From: Bacteroides intestinalis
GTDB taxonomy: Bacteria > Bacteroidota > Bacteroidia > Bacteroidales > Bacteroidaceae
Reading direction: 5' to 3'
Assembly (NCBI RefSeq): GCF_902364365.1
Contig: NZ_CABJDN010000009.1
Location: 1-64,000 of the forward strand
Length of the DNA stretch: 64,000 bases
In this document: in pieces, positions 57,089 to 64,000 of the stretch
Layout of the letters: every line of letters begins with the position of its first letter
How positions within the stretch are numbered: position 1 is the first letter of the stretch
Made by a program: the position numbers and the translations under genes
Notes under the pieces: generated by a model
Databases searched by the model: none
The model's input: the letters and a program-made list of their open reading frames with translations, nothing else
What the model was told of the DNA's origin: nothing

Positions 57089-59413
57089 TCAGTCAATGGT
57101 TATTTCATCTACAAACAGGAAAGCTGGATTACCTTTTCCGCCGTGCCACTGAGGAATCGATTTTTCAGAAGGAGCTGTTACCCGTACATAGTGCGCCTTC
57201 ACTGGAGCAAATGTCAGTTTATGGTCATATAAACCGTTGCGGTCATCCGCCTTCATGGCAGGATATTCTTCGGAAGCTACTTTCGTGAAATTCTCTCCGT
57301 CATCAGAAACTTCGACTGTAAACCCGCGTGCATCAAACACCCAATCTCCTTTCTCCACACAAGTAGTAAAGGCTACACTCGATATTTCTGTAGGCTGTTG
57401 CAGGTCTATTGTCACATCCATATCATTGCGATAGAAAGCAATCCATCTCCCTGTCTTGTAATTACCGTTTCCTTTCAATCCATCCGTCAGCGTAGTAATT
57501 CCATTAAATTGATATTGTCTGTTTACCGGCTGATTTGCTTTGGTAGGCTTAGAAGTCGATTTACTAAAAGCTATTTTTTCAGTAAGCATACGGCTGTTCC
57601 CGGTAGGTCGGATGGCAAGAGCATTGAGTGGACAACTTTGTTTTATAACAAGAATACTGTCGGCAATGGGAGAAACTGTTGTCGGCTCCGTGCCATCAAG
57701 TGTATAATGAATAGGAGCATGATCAATGGTTGTCATTATCACATCGACTGCACCATCTGCAGAATTTGCAACAAAATCAGCCTTCACATCGAACACATGG
57801 GTTGCATAATTATAGCCCTCAAGTACATAAAGATTAATCAGACGCGGCAAACGACTAAGAAAGTCTTCATAGTTCTTCTTTTCCGGATTGGTCCATTGCA
57901 CTTCTGCCAAGGCTGCCCAACGGGGCAATGCCATGTATTGCAACTGCGAATAGACAGGTATATATTCCGCCCAATGATTAGCCTGCACACCAACAATGTA
58001 TTTCTGTTCTTCGGGAGTTAATGACGAAGGCATCGGTTCGTAACCATACACACGTTCAATCGGTAGATAGCCTCCGATAGCCAACGGTTCATTCTCCGTA
58101 TCTTTTGTCTGATAATAATCAAAATAGAGATAGGTGTTCGGAGTCATAATAACATCATGTTTCTGCCGGGCAGCTTCAATGCCTCCTCCTTCACCTCTCC
58201 ACGACATAACAGTAGCGTTCGGTGCCAATCCACCTTCCAGAATTTCGTCCCATCCGATAATCCTACGTCCATGACTGTTCACTGTTTTTTCTGCATGGTT
58301 AATTATAAAACTTTGCAAGTATTCTTCCTTGCTATGTCGGGCATCGCTCTTGATTCCCAGAACTTTAATGCGTGCCTGGCATTTGGGACAAGTCACCCAT
58401 TTTGCTTTCGGGCATTCATCACCGCCTACATGTATATACTGCGATGGGAAAATATCCATTACTTCAGACAATACATCATCAATGAAAGTCAGCACACTGT
58501 CATTTCCGGCACAAAGAACATTGTCCGATACTCCCCATTGTGTCCACACTTCATACGGACCACCGGTACATCCCAAATTCGGATAAGCTGCCAGTGCAGC
58601 CTGCATGTGACCCGGGAGATCAATTTCGGGAATGACGGTGATATAGCGTTCGGCTGCATAAGCTACAATTTCACGAGCTTGCTCCTGGGTATAAAATCCA
58701 CCGTAAGGCTTACCGTCGTAATTACCGGAGTTTCGTCCGATGACAGTTTCCTTGCGCTTAGAGCCAACTTCCGTCAACAACGGATATTTCTTTATTTCCA
58801 GACGCCACCCTTGATCATCGCTCAGATGCCAATGTAGGCGGTTCATATTATGGAGTGCCATCATGTCAATAAAACTTTTCACTTCATCCACCGTAAAGAA
58901 GTGACGGCTTACATCTAAATGAATTCCACGGTAATCGAAGCGTGGGTAATCCTTTATATCCACAGAAGCCAAAACAGGAGTACTGTTTTTCACCGGAGCA
59001 ATGGACTTACGTAATGTCTGGATACCATAAAATACGCCGGATTCGCTCGCTCCAGTGATGGTTATTCCTTCGGATGTGACATCCAACTGATAGGCTTCGG
59101 GCTTTTCGGCCTCCACCCCCAAACAGAGAAGAATGTTTCCTTTACCTTCAACTCCAGCTTCAACGACATAATCAGCACCTGTAGCCTCTTTTAAATAGCC
59201 GGCAAGGAACTGAGCATTACGTTGCATTTTCTCATTGTTCTTAGGATAAAGAATTTTAGTCCCGTTATTTATGGTGAACTCCCCGTCGGAAGTCATCGTC
59301 ATCTCCTGAGGCAAAGGAATCACGTGATAATTAGCCATTTCCTTATTGTTACCACAGGAACTCCAAATTCCTACCATAGCCAGTAGACCGACAAGTTTAA
59401 ATAGTGTTTTCAT
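57089..59413 (-). CDS. GH20 beta-N-acetylhexosaminidase lipoprotein
   Basis: The protein has 774 residues. It has a signal peptide with the lipobox WSSC, so it is membrane-anchored and, in a utilisation locus, probably surface or periplasm facing. GH20b occupies about 30-150; the barrel (about 155-500) has HVGGDECPKAKW with the catalytic Asp332-Glu333; a chitobiase C-terminal-type sheet lies at about 530-610; and a discoidin-like domain (about 640-774) ends AFLFVDEITID. It removes terminal beta-linked GlcNAc or GalNAc. It lies 14 bp before the other GH20 gene and 36 bp after the alpha-galactosidase gene, in the same transcript. Confidence 0.93.
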   Translation of the reverse strand: MKTLFKLVGLLAMVGIWSSCGNNKEMANYHVIPLPQEMTMTSDGEFTINNGTKILYPKNNEKMQRNAQFLAGYLKEATGADYVVEAGVEGKGNILLCLGVEAEKPEAYQLDVTSEGITITGASESGVFYGIQTLRKSIAPVKNSTPVLASVDIKDYPRFDYRGIHLDVSRHFFTVDEVKSFIDMMALHNMNRLHWHLSDDQGWRLEIKKYPLLTEVGSKRKETVIGRNSGNYDGKPYGGFYTQEQAREIVAYAAERYITVIPEIDLPGHMQAALAAYPNLGCTGGPYEVWTQWGVSDNVLCAGNDSVLTFIDDVLSEVMDIFPSQYIHVGGDECPKAKWVTCPKCQARIKVLGIKSDARHSKEEYLQSFIINHAEKTVNSHGRRIIGWDEILEGGLAPNATVMSWRGEGGGIEAARQKHDVIMTPNTYLYFDYYQTKDTENEPLAIGGYLPIERVYGYEPMPSSLTPEEQKYIVGVQANHWAEYIPVYSQLQYMALPRWAALAEVQWTNPEKKNYEDFLSRLPRLINLYVLEGYNYATHVFDVKADFVANSADGAVDVIMTTIDHAPIHYTLDGTEPTTVSPIADSILVIKQSCPLNALAIRPTGNSRMLTEKIAFSKSTSKPTKANQPVNRQYQFNGITTLTDGLKGNGNYKTGRWIAFYRNDMDVTIDLQQPTEISSVAFTTCVEKGDWVFDARGFTVEVSDDGENFTKVASEEYPAMKADDRNGLYDHKLTFAPVKAHYVRVTAPSEKSIPQWHGGKGNPAFLFVDEITID

Positions 59414-59449
59414 GAATGAATCAGAATTGTGTTTATAAAATAATTTCTT

Positions 59450-60952
59450 CTATTTTGTTTTACCAAAGATATAAGCTTTACATTGATAAGGAGCTAGTTT
59501 CACGATCAACTCCTTCGAATTGCTGTTATTCTGCAGAGAACGGTTACCCAAGGAATATATCTGCTCAAATGCCAACCCCACCACTGTCTTATCATTTAAA
59601 ACTACGGTTTGTGGTGAATTCATTCGGTTGAAGCAGGCTACAGCCTTACGTCCATCTGCTAGCGATTTTACCCAAATATCATAATAATCCGAACGGATAC
59701 TGCGCTCAGCCTGCCTGCCCAGCACATCCTGATTGATAGCAATCAGATCAGCATCCAGCAAAACGTGCAGGGTGCTGTCATTCATATTCCTCACATCATT
59801 TCCGCAAAGCAATGGAGAAGCCATCATACACCACAAAATGAAATGGGAGTTATATTGTTCCTGATTACATCCTTCAGACTCATAACCGATACTCATACTT
59901 TTTCCACCAATGCCGACTACCAGCATATCTGGATCATTCCACCCCGCAGGACCGGCATATTCGCCCAACGGAGCATTGATTTCAAGAATATTTAAAATAC
60001 CACGCAAACCTCCTATATGGTTAGCATCCCGGTACCAGACATCACCAATGTCCCCGGAGACTCTCCACAATTGTCCTCCCACCTGCTTTGCCCACTTCCA
60101 GGGTTCACGTTGCCCCCACTCACAAATTGAAAACACGATAGAACGGTTCGTAGCCCGTAAAGCTTTTCCCATCTTCGCGTACCTTTCCATTGCTTCTACC
60201 CTTCCGGCAGGTGCATTGCAATAGTCATACTTCAGTAAATCCACGCCCCAGGAAGCAAAATCTTTCGCATCCACCTCTTCATATCCATAACTACCACACA
60301 CACCGCCACAGGTTCTATCGGCCGCATCTGAGTAAATGCCCAATTTGAATCCCCGTTCATGCAGATAATCGGCCACATATTTTATCCCGCGTGGGAATTT
60401 TCTCCTATCGATCTGCAAATGCCCATCAGTTCCTCGTTCCGGCAATTGCCAGAAATCGTCAATATTGATATAGGAATATCCTAAATCGCGCATTCCATTC
60501 GCTATCATTGCGTCTGCCGTCTGTAATACTAATTCTTCGGTAAGATGACGCCCGAAAGTATTCCAGCTATTCCATCCCATAGGCGGAGTCAACAGCAACT
60601 CATCGCCAATGCGTATGATAAATTTTCTCTCGCAAACGCCTTGTGTGTTTTTTGCTTTAAGGGTGACTGTATAATCTCCCTTCTCAGTTACCGTTCCGCT
60701 GATGATACCGGTCTCGGTATCCAAATTCAAGCCTTTGGGCAGTTTCACGGCACTCCATTTCATGGGGCGCTCACCGGAAGTAGGAATATAAAAAAGGAAA
60801 GGTGTGGAAGGATAATTCCCCACAATTGCCGGAGAATTTATAACGGGAGATCCCTGAAAAACTTTTTGGGTAGCGTTTTCAGCAGATACAGGCATACCTA
60901 TCATAGATAATATCCCCAAAAGGAATATTGCAACAATATATAGTCTATTCAT
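59450..60952 (-). CDS. GH27 alpha-galactosidase with N-terminal Ig-like domain
   Basis: The protein has 500 residues. It has a signal peptide (about 1-24), then a small beta domain (about 30-120, LPKGLNLDTETGIISGTV pattern of He_PIG/cadherin-like folds), then the GH27 barrel starting TPPMGWNSWN. The nucleophile is Asp in LLKYDYCNAP and the acid/base Asp lies in WRVSGDIGD. The C-terminal sheet domain completes it. It cleaves terminal alpha-1,3/1,4/1,6-galactose, or alpha-GalNAc in some members. Next to two GH20 enzymes and SusC/SusD, it probably acts on host glycans or glycolipids with a Gal-capped antenna. Confidence 0.93.
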   Translation of the reverse strand: MNRLYIVAIFLLGILSMIGMPVSAENATQKVFQGSPVINSPAIVGNYPSTPFLFYIPTSGERPMKWSAVKLPKGLNLDTETGIISGTVTEKGDYTVTLKAKNTQGVCERKFIIRIGDELLLTPPMGWNSWNTFGRHLTEELVLQTADAMIANGMRDLGYSYINIDDFWQLPERGTDGHLQIDRRKFPRGIKYVADYLHERGFKLGIYSDAADRTCGGVCGSYGYEEVDAKDFASWGVDLLKYDYCNAPAGRVEAMERYAKMGKALRATNRSIVFSICEWGQREPWKWAKQVGGQLWRVSGDIGDVWYRDANHIGGLRGILNILEINAPLGEYAGPAGWNDPDMLVVGIGGKSMSIGYESEGCNQEQYNSHFILWCMMASPLLCGNDVRNMNDSTLHVLLDADLIAINQDVLGRQAERSIRSDYYDIWVKSLADGRKAVACFNRMNSPQTVVLNDKTVVGLAFEQIYSLGNRSLQNNSNSKELIVKLAPYQCKAYIFGKTK

Positions 60953-61000
60953 AATAATTCTATCATTTCGGGTTACTAATACAATGAATTAAAAGATGAA

Positions 61001-61027
61001 GGAAGATATTCTTTCCAAATATCTTCC
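61001..61027. other. Intergenic hairpin between surface lipoprotein and GH27 genes
   Basis: Arms of 10 bp (61001-61010 and 61018-61027) are perfectly complementary around 7 nt. On the minus strand no strong T run follows, so it could be a partial terminator or an mRNA processing or stability element between the highly expressed Sus genes and the enzyme genes. Confidence 0.5.
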
Positions 61028-61072
61028 CTCCTCATTTCAAACATCAAATTGAGCAACTTTATACAGTTACTC

Positions 61073-61531
61073 TCATTTCACAAAATCTGTAATCTTTATT
61101 GTCCACTCTCTTTTTGTACCATTAGCGGCTGTCACCTGATACCTGAATTCCTTAGCAGAAAAGTCAGCGGGTTCTCCCAGTTTAGGTGCTCCATTCAATG
61201 GTTTGATTCTGGCTGCAGTAGAAAGATCCATATAACCTATCAGATTACTTAACGAAACTCCCTGCCGGATAGCATCGGTAAAACTACCGCTTGCATCGGG
61301 AACTGTCAGTTTGCAAGTAATCAGGTTATCATCGGTCGATATGTTTTTTTCGATAGTAAGTGTCTTAACAGCCATCTGATTATTAGCCTCATCCCACCAA
61401 CGATATTCAAAATTCAAGTTGATTATTTCAGCATCCTCATAAGTGGGCAACTCGTCTAATCCTGACTTCAAGCACGAAGAAACTGCACCCATCAGGAATA
61501 TCAGCAGAATTATATTTATAAATTTCTTCAT
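61073..61531 (-). CDS. Small surface lipoprotein of the utilisation locus (DUF5018-related type)
   Basis: The protein has 152 residues. It has a signal peptide with the lipobox VSSC, a short linker, then EDAEIINLNFEYRWWDE, ITCKLTVPDASGSFT and a C-terminal QVTAANGTKREWTIKI, which fit small DUF5018-related proteins commonly encoded after SusD. It probably binds glycan at the surface as an accessory protein. It lies 33 bp downstream of the SusD gene. The exact family assignment is from memory. Confidence 0.7.
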   Translation of the reverse strand: MKKFINIILLIFLMGAVSSCLKSGLDELPTYEDAEIINLNFEYRWWDEANNQMAVKTLTIEKNISTDDNLITCKLTVPDASGSFTDAIRQGVSLSNLIGYMDLSTAARIKPLNGAPKLGEPADFSAKEFRYQVTAANGTKREWTIKITDFVK

Positions 61532-61564
61532 ATTCGTAATATTTTAAAAGGTTTACTTTATCTT

Positions 61565-63262
61565 TTACCAGCCTTCATTCTGGTCCAAATTAGAATTCTG
61601 GTCACGCTCTCCCTGTGGAACCGGGAACAAATAGCGCTTTGAGGTAAAAGTACGTTCATTATCACTTACATAAATCGGAAGCTCTGTTATTTCGAAAGAT
61701 TTCCCATCAGGAGCTATCTTCATGAATTTCTGCGTAACGGTTAATTCCGGAACAACTTCCAGACCTTCTGTCTTTCCCCAACGGAGTACAGTCCAATAAC
61801 GGTCGCCCTCACTTACTAAATCTACACGACGTTCACGTTTATACTCTTTCCAAGCTTCTTCCAATGATATGGACTTCGACAGTCCCGGCAAACCACCATG
61901 CTCCACCCGCGTCTTATTGATATATTCGATAGCTTTCTCTTTATCTCCTTGACGCAATTTGACTTCGGCATAGTTCAAATACGAACGTCCCAGACGTAAC
62001 AATATATAATGATATCCGGTCTTTTCCGAATTCAACAAACGCTTGGCTTCATAAACACATTTCCGGTAAACATATCCCGACACCGGCATTCCCCAAACTT
62101 CCGTAGATTTGGAAGAATAATAAAGATTTCCACCTTCACGGAGCCATACTGTATTGGCAAAGTAAGAACATCCATCATAAATAATAGAAGCATAGAAACG
62201 TTTGTCACGATTCTTATAGATGGCATCATTTACCATTCCTCCATTAGTCAGGAAATCTTTATAATAAGAAGTCTGATCCCATTCTTTAGCTTGTCCGTCT
62301 TCATCAGTCACCAGATAATCATTCACCAGACTAACAGAAGGGAACCTCTGAGGCCACCCTGCACATTCCTCTGCCAAGGGATATTTCTCCTGTGCTTCAT
62401 GAGTCAGTTTACTTGGATCAATATTAGGAACCAGTCTCTGCATCCATGTATCCGCGAAAGTAGTATTCTCCTGACTTCTCCATTGTGCCAAAATGATTTC
62501 ACTTGAAGATAACGAATGGTCATAGTCATTGAACATTCCTGCATAGTCTTTGTCCAAAGAATACTTATTCAGTGCAAACAAGTCTTCACATGCCTTCGCT
62601 GCTATTTTATAATAATCGTCTTGGCCATTTTCGATATAAGCAGCACCATGCAATGCAACTTCTCCCAACAATGCATAGGCCACTCCACGACTTACGGCAC
62701 CTGTAGGTTCATCTACATGCAGATCGGGAGCAGCTTCCTGAAGATCCTTTATAATGAAATCATATGTCTCTTTTATAGTTGTTGTACGTGAAAAAGTCAT
62801 ATCGGCATCCGTATCAATCAAATCTCCTACCAGCATCAGTTTACCGAACAGGCGGGCACGTGTGAAGTAAATCATGGCACGTATCGTTTTTGCCTGAGCT
62901 ATAAAATTAGCTTTTTCAACTTCAGTGAAAGGTGCATCCGGCACACGGGCCAACACCATATTGCAACGACGGATGTCCCCATATACATTCCATCCTGCAT
63001 CATAATAACGGTCTATCAATTCAAAATTAATATTACGCCCATCTTCCAGAATAGCCTCATTATCGGTCCAGTTATCCTTCCAAATCATCATATCAGTGGC
63101 ATTTTTCAATGCAGTATAGATAAATGCCTGGGTAAGATCAGTACTCTTCCATACATCGTTTTCCGAGTATTTGTCCAGTGGCCCCTTGTCCAGTATATCT
63201 GTACACGCAAAGGCAGCCACAGCAAGGATTATCATTATTACTATATTCTTCAATTTTTTCAT
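61565..63262 (-). CDS. susD-like: SusD/RagB-family glycan-binding lipoprotein
   Basis: The protein has 565 residues. It has a signal peptide with the lipobox AFAC, followed by DILDKGPLDKYSENDVWKS, the typical SusD N-terminus. The tetratricopeptide-like helical pairs include MIYFTRARLFGKLML and the C-terminal half has LLRLGRSYLNYAEVKLR and a YLFPVPQGERDQN ending, all expected for RagB/SusD. It caps the SusC barrel at the surface and hands glycan to it. It lies 15 bp after the SusC gene. The large loop with WLREGGNLYYSS may form the ligand surface. Confidence 0.95.
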   Translation of the reverse strand: MKKLKNIVIMIILAVAAFACTDILDKGPLDKYSENDVWKSTDLTQAFIYTALKNATDMMIWKDNWTDNEAILEDGRNINFELIDRYYDAGWNVYGDIRRCNMVLARVPDAPFTEVEKANFIAQAKTIRAMIYFTRARLFGKLMLVGDLIDTDADMTFSRTTTIKETYDFIIKDLQEAAPDLHVDEPTGAVSRGVAYALLGEVALHGAAYIENGQDDYYKIAAKACEDLFALNKYSLDKDYAGMFNDYDHSLSSSEIILAQWRSQENTTFADTWMQRLVPNIDPSKLTHEAQEKYPLAEECAGWPQRFPSVSLVNDYLVTDEDGQAKEWDQTSYYKDFLTNGGMVNDAIYKNRDKRFYASIIYDGCSYFANTVWLREGGNLYYSSKSTEVWGMPVSGYVYRKCVYEAKRLLNSEKTGYHYILLRLGRSYLNYAEVKLRQGDKEKAIEYINKTRVEHGGLPGLSKSISLEEAWKEYKRERRVDLVSEGDRYWTVLRWGKTEGLEVVPELTVTQKFMKIAPDGKSFEITELPIYVSDNERTFTSKRYLFPVPQGERDQNSNLDQNEGW

Positions 63263-63277
63263 ATTCGTTCCTCCTCA

Positions 63278-64000
63278 TTAAAAGCCAATCGTTAAACCTA
63301 TTGCATAAACCCGCTGTACGGGGTATCCATCACCACTGGTAGATGAAGTTTCCGGATCGAAGAATTTACTTATTCCAGAGATTGTAAACAGATTACTGCC
63401 ACTAAGATTCACGCGACACATCTGCAACCAGTCACATTTTTTCAGAAGTTTGTATTTAAAATCATAACTCAACTGCAAATTCTTTAACCGGATATAAGAT
63501 CCATCCCTCATCCAATAAGTAGAACTGACCTGATTGTTACTCCCATTTGCACCGGAACTTACAGAAATTCTCGGGAAGTCGGCATTCGTATTATCCGGTC
63601 TCCAATAGTTCAACTGATTCTGGTAATAAAGATATTTACTTTCGCCTTTCTGGTAGCGGTCTCCAAGCGTCATGTAACGTTCGCCAGTACCGTAGAACAG
63701 ACCTGACAAATTAAAACCTTCATAACTGAAAGAAAAGTCAATGCCATACGTAAAATGAGGTTTTGTCGGCATACCGATGCGTACCTGGTCTTCACCATCA
63801 ATTTTGCCATCGCCATTGACATCTACATAACCTATATCTCCCAATTTAGTCTGATTGGAAGCTAATCTGCGCGGTGAATTCAAAATATCTTCTATATATT
63901 GGTACAACCCCGTATCCAGATAACCAATACCATAATAATCAGTTTGATTAGTCTGACGTTTATATGGATTCATCAATGAAGTCAAGGCTTCATCAGATTT
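63278..64000 (-). CDS. susC-like: SusC-family TonB-dependent transporter (C-terminal part only)
   Basis: About 240 residues of the C-terminus are visible; the rest lies beyond the right edge. The segment LGDIGYVDVNGDGKIDGEDQVRIG is the conserved SusC calcium-loop-like motif (cited in part), followed by FTYGIDFSFSYEGFNLSGLFYG and the ending VYAIGLTIGF, a barrel-closing strand. It imports oligosaccharides across the outer membrane together with the SusD protein encoded 15 bp downstream. The frame is open right to base 64000, and the apparent internal start near 63985 is not a real start. Confidence 0.95.
   Translation of the reverse strand, partial: KSDEALTSLMNPYKRQTNQTDYYGIGYLDTGLYQYIEDILNSPRRLASNQTKLGDIGYVDVNGDGKIDGEDQVRIGMPTKPHFTYGIDFSFSYEGFNLSGLFYGTGERYMTLGDRYQKGESKYLYYQNQLNYWRPDNTNADFPRISVSSGANGSNNQVSSTYWMRDGSYIRLKNLQLSYDFKYKLLKKCDWLQMCRVNLSGSNLFTISGISKFFDPETSSTSGDGYPVQRVYAIGLTIGF

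Noticed and set aside
58157..58837. Long antisense open frame inside the second GH20 gene
   Set aside because: It lies opposite a clear GH20 catalytic domain, has no recognisable product, and shows no promoter or ribosome binding site.

Overview
This window is almost certainly from a gut Bacteroides or a close relative. The evidence is a SusC/SusD-type glycan locus, a T9SS-type C-terminal sorting domain, NigD-like and PepSY-like envelope proteins, HU-like proteins of the Bacteroidales type, and repeated TAnnTTTG promoter elements, which are the Bacteroidota -7 consensus. No rRNA, CRISPR array, insertion sequence or integrase was seen. Gene density is high and most genes lie in short co-directional runs.

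Layout. 0-6.3 kb: an orphan protein that joins a beta-helix to a contractile-injection-system tape-measure-type C-terminal domain, then a class I fructose-bisphosphate aldolase and a GT4/GH130 pair. 6.3-13.4 kb: tRNA-Ser(UGA), pflB-pflA, an ECF sigma factor with an anti-sigma factor that appears to span both membranes (Das/Dma type), and a divergent NigD-like lipoprotein. 13.4-18.8 kb: a fucose-type deoxysugar oxidation operon (aldo/keto reductase, lactonase-like amidohydrolase, FucP-like permease, zinc alcohol dehydrogenase) with a divergent LacI regulator and a likely operator. 18.8-23 kb: tRNA-Ser(GGA), a second copy of tRNA-Ser(UGA), mutS2 and sdaA. 23-26.7 kb: two PepSY-like secreted proteins, a sensor kinase/response regulator pair and a DUF4738 lipoprotein.

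26.8-37.1 kb is the main accessory region. Two YD/RHS-repeat proteins flank a T9SS-sorted protein. They are followed by very AT-rich genes for small membrane proteins, and the whole is bracketed by two HU-like DNA-binding proteins and a DUF4248 protein. It looks like a two-part RHS polymorphic-toxin locus with candidate immunity genes. 37.4-41.2 kb: a metzincin-like metalloprotease lipoprotein with a propeller-like domain, a stand-alone paralogue of that domain, and a DJ-1/PfpI protein.

41.3-49.8 kb: a LytS/LytTR-type two-component pair upstream of a TonB receptor, an ECF-transporter S component, a membrane polyferredoxin, a Tat-type ferredoxin-containing aldo/keto reductase and an MBL hydrolase. 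The set suggests uptake plus envelope redox chemistry. 50.2-53.9 kb: a decayed methyltransferase, an AraC regulator and two aldo/keto reductases. 53.9-64 kb: the 3' part of a polysaccharide utilisation locus (SusC partial, SusD, small surface lipoprotein, GH27, GH20, GH20). It ends in a decayed GH2 gene whose N-terminal domain is fused in frame to the last GH20. The enzyme set points to host-type glycans with terminal alpha-galactose and beta-N-acetylhexosamine.
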